Source of the DNA: Selenihalanaerobacter shriftii | GTDB taxonomy: Bacteria > Bacillota > Halanaerobiia > Halobacteroidales > Acetohalobiaceae | Length of the DNA: 64,000 nucleotides | NCBI RefSeq assembly: GCF_900167185.1 | Contig: NZ_FUWM01000005.1 | Span: 62,001 to 126,000 of the forward strand | Direction of reading: 5' to 3' | In this document: in pieces, positions 8,268 through 16,328 of the stretch | Layout of the letters: each line of letters begins with the position of its first letter | How positions within the stretch are numbered: the first letter of the stretch is position 1 | The notes under the pieces: generated by a model | Databases searched by the model: none | Told to the model about the DNA's origin: nothing | The model's input: only the letters and a program-made list of their open reading frames with translations | Made by a program: the position numbers and the translations under genes

Positions 8268-9602
8268 ATGGTACAAGGACCATTATTATTAGTAATCTTA
8301 GCGGCGGCAATTGTATTTATAGTTCTTATGACTGCTAGAGTAAAGATGCATGCATTTTTAGTATTACTTTTATCAGCTTTCGGAGTAGGTTTATTATCAG
8401 GCATGAATTCTCTAGAGGTGATTAAGACAGTAACTGATGGTTTTGGAGGTATATTAAGTTATATAGGAATTGTAATTATAGCTGGAACTATTATAGGAAC
8501 TTTATTAGAAAAATCTCGTGGTACATTAACGATGGCTAATACTGTTTTAAAGTTAGTTGGTAAGACAAAATCTGCTCTGGCTATGTCTATTACTGGAGCT
8601 ATTGTTTCTATTCCAGTTTTTTGTGATAGTGGATTTGTAATCTTATCATCTTTGAATAAATCTTTAGCTAAAAAATCTAAAGTTTCTATGGCGACTATGG
8701 CTGTTGCTTTATCTTCTGGGTTATATGCAACTCATACTTTGATTCCACCAACGCCTGGTCCGATTGCAGCGGCAGGGACTTTAGGAGCAGATTTAGGATA
8801 TGTAATTTTATTTGGATTAATTGTTGCTATTCCGACGATTGGTGCAGGATATTTATGGGCTACAAAGTTTGCTTCTAATTATTATATAGAAGCTGATATT
8901 GAAGTGAATGAAATAGAAGATGAAGGTAGTTTACCAGGTGTATTTGATGCATTTGCTCCAATTATGGTGCCTATTATTTTAATTACTTTAAAATCAATTG
9001 CTGACTTTCCGACACATCCTTTTGGTGAAGGTAGCATTAAGACTTTCTTTGATTTCTTTGGAGACCCAACAGTTGCTCTAATACTTGGTATTTTCTTAGG
9101 TTTTCGTTTATTACCTAGTTTAGATGAAAAATATATTAATGGCTGGGTTGGCGAAGGATTGAAAAATGCTGCTTCCATTATTATGATTACAGGTGCTGGT
9201 GGAGCATTTGGTGCAATTCTAAAGGCTACTCCAATTGGTGATTATTTAGGCTCAACTTTATCTGGATATCATTTAGGAATCTTTTTACCATTTATTATTG
9301 CAGCTGCTTTAAAGACTGCCCAAGGTTCTTCTACAGTAGCTTTAATTACAACTGCTTCTTTAGTAAGTCCTATTTTAGCACAGTTAGGATTAGATAGTGA
9401 GTTGGCTAAAGCTTTAGTTGTATTGGCAACAGGAGCAGGAGCAATGACCATTTCTCATGCTAATGATAGTTATTTCTGGGTAGTAAGTCAGTTTTCTAAT
9501 CTTGATACATCCACTGCTTATAAAACTCATTCCATGGGAACACTTGTGCAGGGTATAACTGCAATTATTACTGTATTTATTATTTCACTTATATTTATTT
9601 AG
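8268..9602 (+). CDS. GntP-family gluconate/glycerate permease
   Basis: Polytopic transporter (444 aa, about 12 hydrophobic segments) of the GntP ion:H+ symporter family. Recognisable stretches include TDGFGGILSYIGIVIIAGTIIGTLLEKS, IPVFCDSGFVIL, HTLIPPTPGPIAAAGTLGADLG and GAGAMTISHANDSYFWVVSQFS, all typical of GntP/GlxP-like permeases. AAAGGAGG lies upstream of ATG 8268. Its position after glycerate kinase and the CdaR gene suggests glycerate (or a related hydroxy acid) as substrate; the sequence alone does not fix it. Confidence 0.92.
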   Translation: MVQGPLLLVILAAAIVFIVLMTARVKMHAFLVLLLSAFGVGLLSGMNSLEVIKTVTDGFGGILSYIGIVIIAGTIIGTLLEKSRGTLTMANTVLKLVGKTKSALAMSITGAIVSIPVFCDSGFVILSSLNKSLAKKSKVSMATMAVALSSGLYATHTLIPPTPGPIAAAGTLGADLGYVILFGLIVAIPTIGAGYLWATKFASNYYIEADIEVNEIEDEGSLPGVFDAFAPIMVPIILITLKSIADFPTHPFGEGSIKTFFDFFGDPTVALILGIFLGFRLLPSLDEKYINGWVGEGLKNAASIIMITGAGGAFGAILKATPIGDYLGSTLSGYHLGIFLPFIIAAALKTAQGSSTVALITTASLVSPILAQLGLDSELAKALVVLATGAGAMTISHANDSYFWVVSQFSNLDTSTAYKTHSMGTLVQGITAIITVFIISLIFI

Positions 9603-9644
9603 AGTTAAATAAAGTTATTCGATTAAGAGAAGATATTATAGTGA

Positions 9645-9674
9645 GAAGCCCAGATTTTTCTGGGTTTCTTTTTT
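9645..9674 (+). terminator. terminator of the glycerate operon
   Basis: GAAGCCCAG (9645-9653) pairs with CTGGGTTTC (9660-9668), one G-U pair, loop ATTTTT, followed by TTTTTT. Confidence 0.88.
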
Positions 9675-9888
9675 ATGTAATTGTATTTTTATAATTTTAA
9701 AATGATATATATTTGAATTATTAGTTTTGTTGAAGGGGTTTTTAAAATTTTATCTAAATAACTATGTAATGAATACAAATAATATGTTGAATATTGTGGT
9801 TGATTTATAGTTGAAATTAGCTTAAACTTGGTAGAATGATTTTCTTATTCCAAATTTTATATACCGATGATTATTTAAGGAGGATTAT

Positions 9889-12087
9889 ATGGAGGGTACT
9901 TTAAAGCAAAATTCTTTAATGAAAAATCTTATAATATTATTAACTTTAGTTGTAGGTTTTTCATATATGGGTTCTAAAGATTATTTACTCTTTCATAGCA
10001 GTATAGAATTATTCAGTATCATTATAGCCTTTAATATCTTTATTATAGCATTTAATACTGATCATATTTCTAGTAGTAATTATTTTATTTTTATAGGGAT
10101 AGCTTATGGATTTATAGGTTTTTTTGATTTAATTCATGTATTTTCGTATAAGGGGATGGGGATATTTTCAGAATATGGTGCTAACTTACCAACCCAATTA
10201 TGGATTATTTCTAGATATATTGAAAGTATTTCTTTATTAATTGCTTTTAAATTTATTAAGCAAAGAATGGATAAGTATAAAATAATTTATATATATGCAT
10301 TTATCTCTATTATTTTCTTTATAAGTATCTTTTATTTAGGGATATTTCCTGATGCCTTTGTAGAAAACTCTGGTCTTACTCAATTTAAAGTAATTAGTGA
10401 ATATATTATTTCTGGAATATTGTTGATAGTGATTGGATTATTGATTAAAAATAAAACTAAATTTAATCAAAGAATGTTTGAATTTATGTTAGGTTCCATA
10501 ATTATGACTATTCTATCAGAGTTTGCTTTTACCTTTTATATAAGTGTTTATGGCTTATCAAATATGCTAGGCCATTTATTTAAATTAATATCATTCTATC
10601 TTATTTATAGAGCAATAAATAGGACCAGTTTGCAAAGACCTTATGAAATTTTGTTTCATAAATTGAATCAAGAAAAAAATAAGCTACAGCAATATTTAAA
10701 TACTGCGGAAGTTATATTTCTAGTTATGAATTTAGAAGGTGAAATTAAATTAATTAATAAAAAAGGTTGTGAAATTTTAGGATATAGCAGAAAGGAAATT
10801 ATAGGTAATAAGTGGTTTGAATATTTTATTATTAAAAAGGAAAAAGAAGAAGTAAGAAATCTTTTTGAAAAGATAATAACAGGAGACTTAAAAAGCTTTA
10901 AAGATTTTGAAAGTAACATTATAACTAAAGGTGGAACAAAAAAAACTATTGCTTGGCATAATACTATATTAAAAGATGAAGAAGGGAACGTCAAAGAAGT
11001 TTTAAGTTCAGGGATGGATATTACTAAACGAAAAGAGACAGAAGAAAGAATAAAGTATATGAGTTATCATGATTCATTAACAGGACTTTATAACAGAAAA
11101 TACTATGAAGATAAATTAAACCAATTGAATAATGAAGGACAGTTTCCTTTAAGTATAATTATAGGGGATGTTAATGGATTGAAGCTTATTAATGATGTCT
11201 TTGGACATGATTTAGGAGATAAGTTACTAAAGGACATAGCACGAATAATTAGAAATTCTACTCGAGATAAGGATATAATAGCAAGATGGGGCGGTGATGA
11301 ATTTGGGATCATTCTGCCTAAAACTAATAGACAAGATGCACAAAAGGTTATCCAAAGAATTAAAGAAAATTGTAAAGCATCAGAATTTAAACCTATTCCA
11401 CCTAATCTTGCTTTAGGAAGTGCAACTAAGACTAGAAGAAATAAAAATGTTGAGAATGTATTTAATAAAGCTGAAGATGAGATGTACCAGGATAAAATGG
11501 AAACTAAGAATGATTCAAAAAATCCTGTTTTACAAACTATAATTGGTAGATTGGAAGCTACTAATTATAAAGTAGTAGAACATACTAACAGAATGGTGAA
11601 ATTAGCCAAAAAATTAGGAAAGAATTTAAATTTAACTGATGATCAAATTAAAGAATTAGTTTTGTTAGTAAGGTTTCATGATATAGGAAAATTTGTTATT
11701 TCAAACGAAATTTTAAGCAAGCAGGAGCCTTTAACACAAGAGGAATGGAAAGAGTTTAAAAGTCATAGTGAGGCAGGATATAATATAGCTAAGAATTTTA
11801 AATACTTAAATTCAATTGCTAATTATATCTTACATCATCATGAAAATTGGGATGGTACTGGTTATCCTCAGGGGTTAAAAGAAAATGAGATACCATTATT
11901 ATCTAGAATAAATCATATTATTGATGCTTATGATGCTATGACTAATGAAATTTATTATCCAGTGAATCAAGAAACTTATTATGAAATTGGTCTTTCCAAA
12001 AATGATGCAATTAAAGAGTTGAAGAAGAATTCAGGGAAGTTATTTGATTCTGAAATTGTGTCAGAGTTTATAGAATTAATCGAATAA
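9889..12087 (+). CDS. membrane MASE3-PAS-GGDEF-HD-GYP cyclic-di-GMP enzyme
   Basis: A 732-residue sensor protein. Residues 1-245 hold about eight membrane segments with the MASE3 sensor pattern (GIAYGFIGFFDLIHVFSYKGMG, then LPTQLWIISRYIESISLLIAF). A PAS domain follows at about 260-380, ending in the PAC-type SSGMDITKRKE. The GGDEF domain (about 385-540) has the intact active-site motif RWGGDEFG with an RDKD inhibitory-site motif five residues before it. The HD-GYP domain (about 550-732) has HDIGK, HHHENWDGTGYP and IDAYDAM. By motif both cyclic-di-GMP synthesis and breakdown are possible. It stands alone between two terminators, so it is monocistronic. Confidence 0.92.
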   Translation: MEGTLKQNSLMKNLIILLTLVVGFSYMGSKDYLLFHSSIELFSIIIAFNIFIIAFNTDHISSSNYFIFIGIAYGFIGFFDLIHVFSYKGMGIFSEYGANLPTQLWIISRYIESISLLIAFKFIKQRMDKYKIIYIYAFISIIFFISIFYLGIFPDAFVENSGLTQFKVISEYIISGILLIVIGLLIKNKTKFNQRMFEFMLGSIIMTILSEFAFTFYISVYGLSNMLGHLFKLISFYLIYRAINRTSLQRPYEILFHKLNQEKNKLQQYLNTAEVIFLVMNLEGEIKLINKKGCEILGYSRKEIIGNKWFEYFIIKKEKEEVRNLFEKIITGDLKSFKDFESNIITKGGTKKTIAWHNTILKDEEGNVKEVLSSGMDITKRKETEERIKYMSYHDSLTGLYNRKYYEDKLNQLNNEGQFPLSIIIGDVNGLKLINDVFGHDLGDKLLKDIARIIRNSTRDKDIIARWGGDEFGIILPKTNRQDAQKVIQRIKENCKASEFKPIPPNLALGSATKTRRNKNVENVFNKAEDEMYQDKMETKNDSKNPVLQTIIGRLEATNYKVVEHTNRMVKLAKKLGKNLNLTDDQIKELVLLVRFHDIGKFVISNEILSKQEPLTQEEWKEFKSHSEAGYNIAKNFKYLNSIANYILHHHENWDGTGYPQGLKENEIPLLSRINHIIDAYDAMTNEIYYPVNQETYYEIGLSKNDAIKELKKNSGKLFDSEIVSEFIELIE

Positions 12088-12095
12088 TTTAAAGC

Positions 12096-12131
12096 AACCC
12101 CATGAGCCACTATTTTGGGGCACATGGGGTT
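12096..12131. terminator. hairpin between convergent genes
   Basis: AACCCCATG (12096-12104) pairs perfectly with CATGGGGTT (12123-12131); parts of the interior can extend the stem. It lies between the ends of the convergent genes at 9889-12087 (plus) and 12138-12464 (minus). T-runs are weak on both sides, so efficiency is uncertain. Confidence 0.65.
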
Positions 12132-12137
12132 AATTTA

Positions 12138-12464
12138 TTATTGATTATGATATTTAAGAATGATTTTACGTAATTCAGCCATTTCAAAACTATATTTTTT
12201 CTTTAAGTCTTTAAGTTTAGCTTCTTTGTTAATATTGCCTGGTAAGCCAAGTTCATTACAAGTATATTCTAAAGGAACGCCGAACAATTTATTAATTGCT
12301 TTTAATTTCATCCAGCCTTTAATATCATCTTTAGAGAATTCACCTTCATGGACTTCAATGCCTTGCATTTGGCTTTCCCAAACACCTGTAGTAATAGAAA
12401 CTCCAATTATTCCCCAAAAGATTAAAAAAGTGATAATTACAAATTGTTTTTTATTAAGCTTCAT
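12138..12464 (-). CDS. small membrane-anchored partner of the NapH-like protein, function unknown
   Basis: A 108-residue protein with one N-terminal membrane helix (about 8-27, FVIITFLIFWGIIGVSITTGVW) and an exported or cytoplasmic tail. The tail contains IKGWMKLKAINKLFGVPLEYTCNELGLP followed by a short helical stretch. From memory, a similar segment occurs next to, or fused to, NapH/YccM-type Fe-S membrane proteins; I have no firm family name. It starts 3 bp after the end of the NapH-like gene and is read from an AAGGAAG site inside that gene's end, so the two are co-translated. Probably an accessory or assembly subunit of that redox protein. Confidence 0.8.
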   Translation of the reverse strand: MKLNKKQFVIITFLIFWGIIGVSITTGVWESQMQGIEVHEGEFSKDDIKGWMKLKAINKLFGVPLEYTCNELGLPGNINKEAKLKDLKKKYSFEMAELRKIILKYHNQ

Positions 12465-12467
12465 TTA

Positions 12468-13250
12468 TTATCTTCCTTTCTTCCCTAAAGTTAAGTATAA
12501 AACATCTGATTGATTACAACTTTTCATACAATCTAAGCATTTTATACACTCTGTTTTAGAAGTAGATCTGCTAGGCTGCAAATCCATACTACAGGAACTA
12601 TCACATATATTACAGTCATTACATTGATCATGATTTTTATTCAAATTAATGATACTTAGGTAACTAAGCGGAAAGATAATAGCACCCAATGGACATAAGT
12701 ATTTACACCAAAATCTTTCAATAAGTACACCTAATATAGAGAAAATAATTAAGATTATTATAGGAGTTAAAGATTCAAACTTAAAATGAAAGAATACCTT
12801 TAGTGGGTCATAACCTTCAAACCATAATTGACCGGTGCGAATGGTCATAAAAGTAATTAGAATTAATAATATGTATTTTAGGCTTCGAAATGGTAATTCT
12901 AATTTATGTGGAATATAAATTTTTTTATTAATGGTTTTTCTATTAATAAAATTAAAAAAATCTTGAATGGCACCTAATGGACAAATCCAGCCACAAAATA
13001 CAGCTCCCATAAAAATAGTAATAACTAATACAGTAAAGAGCAAAATAATGTTTGACATATTAGTCTTTAATAAAAATTCTCCATTATGAATCCAAGAATA
13101 TAAAGTTTCTACTCCTCCAAAGACACAATAGCTATCAAGTGGTGGTGCCCCTTTTGGTCCGCCTCCTATTACTTGATGTTTAATTCCAAAAACAGCAAGA
13201 AAACTAACAAAAAATATTTGTGAAAGTCTACGCCAAAATGTACTTGTCAT
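12468..13250 (-). CDS. NapH/YccM-type 4Fe-4S membrane protein
   Basis: A 260-residue membrane electron carrier of the NapH/NosR-C-terminal/YccM type. Four or five membrane segments carry the two hallmark motifs CGWICPLGAIQDF (about 94-106) and CKYLCPLGAI (about 188-197). A C-terminal ferredoxin domain follows, with CNDCNICDSSC and CIKCLDCMKSC motifs for two [4Fe-4S] clusters. An N-terminal Cys in SYCVFGGVE is also typical. Such proteins pass electrons between the quinone pool or cytoplasm and extracytoplasmic redox partners, often flavoproteins. A strong AAGGAGGAAAT site precedes the ATG. No catalytic subunit lies beside it, so its partner is unknown. Confidence 0.88.
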   Translation of the reverse strand: MTSTFWRRLSQIFFVSFLAVFGIKHQVIGGGPKGAPPLDSYCVFGGVETLYSWIHNGEFLLKTNMSNIILLFTVLVITIFMGAVFCGWICPLGAIQDFFNFINRKTINKKIYIPHKLELPFRSLKYILLILITFMTIRTGQLWFEGYDPLKVFFHFKFESLTPIIILIIFSILGVLIERFWCKYLCPLGAIIFPLSYLSIINLNKNHDQCNDCNICDSSCSMDLQPSRSTSKTECIKCLDCMKSCNQSDVLYLTLGKKGR

Positions 13251-13487
13251 TTTATTTCCTCCTTCCCCAACCGGTGGGGGATTATTCTGTAAAGAATTAT
13301 ATCAATGAATTATGAAGAAGTAATGAAAGTAATGTAAAAAAATATTAATAAATACATTTATTTAATATAAAGTAAAATAGACTAATAAATTAATATTAAA
13401 AATGATAATAAATTGTAAGATAAATATCCAAACTAAATTGCATAAGAATTAGACAATTAATGTTAAGAAAAAATTGATCCAATTAAT
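13251..13487. other. divergent intergenic region, no gene seen
   Basis: Very AT-rich spacer holding the control regions of the NapH-like gene (minus) and the small membrane protein (plus). A short hairpin, CCCCA-CCGGT-TGGGG on the minus strand (13266-13280), lies directly upstream of the NapH-like ribosome-binding site. No coding potential was found. Confidence 0.6.
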
Positions 13488-13502
13488 ATGGGAGTGGTGG
13501 AA

Positions 13503-13832
13503 TTGAATTTCATGTTTAAGGTAGTTCTTTTTCCGTTAGTTATTTATTTAGCTACTTTAAGTCAAAATGCTTCATTACCATTGATAGTTATTTTAGGTTT
13601 AGCTTTTTTATTAGTTATAATTGGTATTATTGCAGAACCTATTTTTTTGCCTAGATTTGGAAATCTAGTTTCATCTTTAATGGGAACAGCTTTTATCATG
13701 TTCTCTCTTTGGGTAACACCTTTATTAGTAGGAGAAGGTTCTTTTACAATAGAATTGGCTATAATTACTGGTGCTATTTTAGGAATAATAGAATTTACTT
13801 TACATCATATTTTTATACTAACTGATAAATAA
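13503..13832 (+). CDS. small hydrophobic membrane protein, unknown
   Basis: About 110 residues with four hydrophobic segments (for example FKVVLFPLVIYLATLS, LPLIVILGLAFLLVIIGIIA, LVSSLMGTAFIMFSLWVTPLLVG and the C-terminal LAIITGAILGIIEFTLHHIFIL). I do not recognise the family. GGAG at 13491-13494 is 8 bases before TTG 13503, which suggests that start; ATG 13488 (114 aa) overlaps the site and ATG 13512 is a further option. It is divergent from the NapH-like gene across 237 bp and convergent with the ferredoxin gene, so probably monocistronic. Confidence 0.65.
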   Translation: MNFMFKVVLFPLVIYLATLSQNASLPLIVILGLAFLLVIIGIIAEPIFLPRFGNLVSSLMGTAFIMFSLWVTPLLVGEGSFTIELAIITGAILGIIEFTLHHIFILTDK

Positions 13833-13844
13833 GACAAAATAAAA

Positions 13845-13872
13845 TAGCTACTAAAGTGTACTTTAGTAGCTA
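13845..13872. terminator. hairpin between convergent genes, mainly serving the minus strand
   Basis: TAGCTACTAAAGT pairs perfectly with ACTTTAGTAGCTA. On the minus strand the stem is followed by TTTTATTTTG, a usable terminator tail for the ferredoxin gene; on the plus strand the tail is ATGACTTA, which lacks Ts. Confidence 0.75.
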
Positions 13873-13888
13873 ATGACTTATGGATGTT

Positions 13889-14128
13889 TTATGTAACGCC
13901 TAATATCTGCTTGATTTCTTCTAATTCTTCATTAGTTTCAGCATAATATATCATATTAACTTCACAATATTTAACACATGTTTGGCAATCCCAACAAGCT
14001 TCTTCATCATAAACAATAGTATCATTTTCTTCGTCATATGTTAATGCATCAGCATCACACATGTAAATTGAAGGACATCCTGATAAATCATCACATGTAC
14101 AGCCTGGTACATTGACAAAAACCGGCAC
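13889..14128 (-). CDS. ferredoxin-like [4Fe-4S] protein with atypical first cysteine set
   Basis: A 79-residue protein starting at GTG 14128, after GGGAGGGG with 6-base spacing. The second half has a canonical CWDCQTCVKYC (CxxCxxCxxxC) cluster motif. The first half instead has CTCDDLSGC and then MCDAD, so cysteines at about 10, 12, 18 and 24, not the usual CxxCxxC arrangement. It is acidic (a long DEENDTIVYDEE stretch), as ferredoxins are. Monocistronic; the redox partner is not evident, although a NapH-like Fe-S protein lies 0.6 kb away on the same strand. Confidence 0.8.
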   Translation of the reverse strand: MPVFVNVPGCTCDDLSGCPSIYMCDADALTYDEENDTIVYDEEACWDCQTCVKYCEVNMIYYAETNEELEEIKQILGVT

Positions 14129-14238
14129 CCCAATCCCCTCCCCTTAGGAATTATATTTACTAATATTATACTCTATTTCTAATTAATAGTCAAACATTTA
14201 TAAAAATTTGGAAGAGTTTGGAAGAGTTACATTTTTAC

Positions 14239-15165
14239 TTATAATGTAATTAGATAAACAAAGATAGGGATAGTAAATAGTGATAATAAAGTTGTAAAAA
14301 ATACTCCCTCAGAAGCGAATTCATAATCACTATCAAACTTTTCAGCAAAAATAACTCCACTTGCAGATGCAGGCATAGCAAAGAGAATAATAGTTATATC
14401 ATTAATTACTTTAGGAATATTAAAAGGTTTTAAAATTAGCAAAATAATAAATGGGATAACTAAAAGTTTTAATCCACTCAGTAGATAAAGAGAAGTATTA
14501 CTTAGTATAGTTTTAAAGTTAATATTTGTTAAAGAGCTACCGATAATTAACATAGATAAAGGAAATGTCATATTACCTAGACTTTCTAAACCTCCATTAA
14601 TAAATGTCGGTATTTGCCATCCAGTAAACAATAAAATAAAGCCAATAACAGTTGCTATTAAACCATTATTGAGTAAATTTTTTAGAGAAATTCCCTCATT
14701 ATTTTTGTTATCTTTAGTGAATATGTAAATGCCATAGGTAAACATCAAAAGATTAAAAAAGAGATTAGCTATTACAGCGTAAAATAGTCCATGTTCAGGA
14801 TAAATAGTATCAATTACTGGATACCCCATATATCCTACATTTCCAAAAATAAGAAAGTAATTTAGAACTGGCTTTTGTCGTTTAGAAATAGATAAAAATT
14901 TCATCAAAAAAGTTACTACTATTATTAAAATAAGGTAAATGATAATTGAAATAAAACTAATTGTTTTAATATTAGTTATTAATGTAGGGTTAATAGTAAT
15001 TGTCATTGAAGAGATAATTAATGCTGGTAAATTTACTTCAAGTAAAAGATTAGAAAGCCCTTCATTAATTTCTTGGTTAATAATTCCTTTCTTTCTTACT
15101 ATATATCCTACTAAAATCATAAGAAATAATATTAAAATTTGATTTATTATAATAGTGAATTGCAT
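14239..15165 (-). CDS. AEC-family (auxin efflux carrier type) transporter
   Basis: A 308-residue integral membrane protein with about ten hydrophobic segments, matching the AEC/malonate-transporter family: GYIVRKKGIINQEINEGLSNLLLEVNLPALIISSM near the N-terminus, NVGYMGYPVIDTIYP in the middle, and LFAMPASASGVIFAEKFDSD near the C-terminus. Family members move organic acids or similar anions; the substrate cannot be predicted. It has a good ribosome-binding site (AAAGGAGA) and a strong promoter at 15205-15234 on the minus strand with a long palindrome over the -35 edge. Confidence 0.88.
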   Translation of the reverse strand: MQFTIIINQILILFLMILVGYIVRKKGIINQEINEGLSNLLLEVNLPALIISSMTITINPTLITNIKTISFISIIIYLILIIVVTFLMKFLSISKRQKPVLNYFLIFGNVGYMGYPVIDTIYPEHGLFYAVIANLFFNLLMFTYGIYIFTKDNKNNEGISLKNLLNNGLIATVIGFILLFTGWQIPTFINGGLESLGNMTFPLSMLIIGSSLTNINFKTILSNTSLYLLSGLKLLVIPFIILLILKPFNIPKVINDITIILFAMPASASGVIFAEKFDSDYEFASEGVFFTTLLSLFTIPIFVYLITL

Positions 15166-15204
15166 ATTAATTGAGTTCTCCTTTCGAATATAAGTTACTA
15201 AATA

Positions 15205-15234
15205 ATTCTAACACATAATCTATAATAGTGTCAA
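15205..15234 (-). promoter_or_regulatory. promoter of the AEC transporter gene
   Basis: On the minus strand, TTGACA (15234-15229) and TAGAAT (15210-15205) are separated by 18 bp. The -35 partly overlaps the 42-bp palindrome at 15233-15274. Confidence 0.65.
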
Positions 15235-15274
15235 AATATGAGCTCTAGTTAAATTTAACTAGAGCTCATATTTT
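15233..15274. repeat. 42-bp perfect palindrome at the AEC promoter
   Basis: The half AAAATATGAGCTCTAGTTAAA is followed immediately by its exact reverse complement, so the whole 15233-15274 stretch is palindromic with no spacer. It could be an operator overlapping the -35 of the AEC promoter, or a bidirectional terminator, since each end is T-rich when read outward. No gene ends beside it on either strand. Confidence 0.85.
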
Positions 15275-15681
15275 ATTAAATAAATTTTGAAAATATATAT
15301 TATAAAATAGATATTGAAATTAAATGATTATATAAGAAATCATAGAATAAAAAGTGAAATTTAATAGTGTAAATTTATTCAGCAATAATTCATGTATTAA
15401 AGATTTTAGAAAAAAATAAAGTTAAAAATGAAGGAATCAGAATTTAAATACAGTAATATATAATAATAACAATAAATCCATATATAAACAATAAGAGCGT
15501 AGATTGTTAGAATGATTTTTAGAATTCTTCCAACTGCCCAAATATACTAGTTAAATCTACAAATAATTAGCTTAAAAGCTAATTATTTCTGTTTATATGA
15601 AGGAATTAATAAAAGTGAATTGAGTTTAGATAATAGTAAATATGTCATAAATTTTATTTTTTTAAAAAAGGGGGGGATCAT
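15275..15681. other. intergenic region without a recognised gene
   Basis: About 400 bp of AT-rich DNA between the AEC palindrome and the DUF4912 gene. The one clear structure is a perfect 11-bp-arm hairpin (ATAATTAGCTT/AAGCTAATTAT, 15563-15586) with a T-rich tail (TTCTGTTT), which resembles a weak plus-strand terminator. No ORF with a ribosome-binding site was found before the gene at 15682. Confidence 0.5.
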
Positions 15682-16296
15682 ATGGTATCATCGACAAGTT
15701 GGAATGAAGGTAGCCAAATAAGTGGACAGATTGATTTTCAAGAGAAGTATTTACCAAAATATGGGGGTGGAAATCAATTTTCTAAAAAATATCATATTAA
15801 CAAGATAGTTTTAAAAGTAAAAAATCCAGAATGGGCTTATGTATATTGGGAATATACTCCTGATAAGTTACAGGAAATAACTTATCAAGCGGGTTATGAG
15901 GAAACAGATGAAGCTCGTTTAATATTAAGAGTATATGATACAACTCCAAAAAAGGAGATTGATTTTTATGATATTAGTATCACTCAAGAGCATGATAGTT
16001 GGTATATTAGCGACTTAGAACCAAATCATTCGTATAAAGTTAAGTTAGGAATTTTAGATGATGAATTACAATTTAATTCTATGCTTAAATCTAACGAAAT
16101 ACATACACCACCTAATGATATTAGTGATATAGCAACAGAGGAATTGATGAGAGTTAATGAGAAATTGAAAAGAATATATATGTTATCTGGAATTGATAAT
16201 TCTAGTAAATATAGTTCTGCAGAATTCATGAAAAAAATAAAGGAGAGAATACAAGAGTCTAGTTTAAGAACTGGATATAGTTCATTTGGAGGCTAA
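15682..16296 (+). CDS. DUF4912-domain protein of the glycogen cluster
   Basis: A 204-residue protein with a DUF4912 core at about 40-145: KIVLKVKNPEWAYVYWEY, then ARLILRVYDTT, FYDISI, SWYISDLEPNHSYKVKLGI. The fold is predicted to be an immunoglobulin-like beta sandwich. The domain recurs beside GH57 branching enzymes, as here, where the branching enzyme gene begins 32 bp downstream. The biochemical role is not known to me; a carbohydrate-binding or scaffolding role in glycogen synthesis is plausible. GGGGGG precedes the ATG. First gene of the glycogen cluster. Confidence 0.82.
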   Translation: MVSSTSWNEGSQISGQIDFQEKYLPKYGGGNQFSKKYHINKIVLKVKNPEWAYVYWEYTPDKLQEITYQAGYEETDEARLILRVYDTTPKKEIDFYDISITQEHDSWYISDLEPNHSYKVKLGILDDELQFNSMLKSNEIHTPPNDISDIATEELMRVNEKLKRIYMLSGIDNSSKYSSAEFMKKIKERIQESSLRTGYSSFGG

Positions 16297-16328
16297 AATA
16301 AGATTAAGTAATATAGGGGTGATAAATT

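Noticed and set aside
13266-13280. CCCCACCGGTTGGGG hairpin just upstream of the NapH-like gene
   Set aside because: The stem is only five base pairs and does not cover the ribosome-binding site; too weak to call an operator or attenuator on its own.
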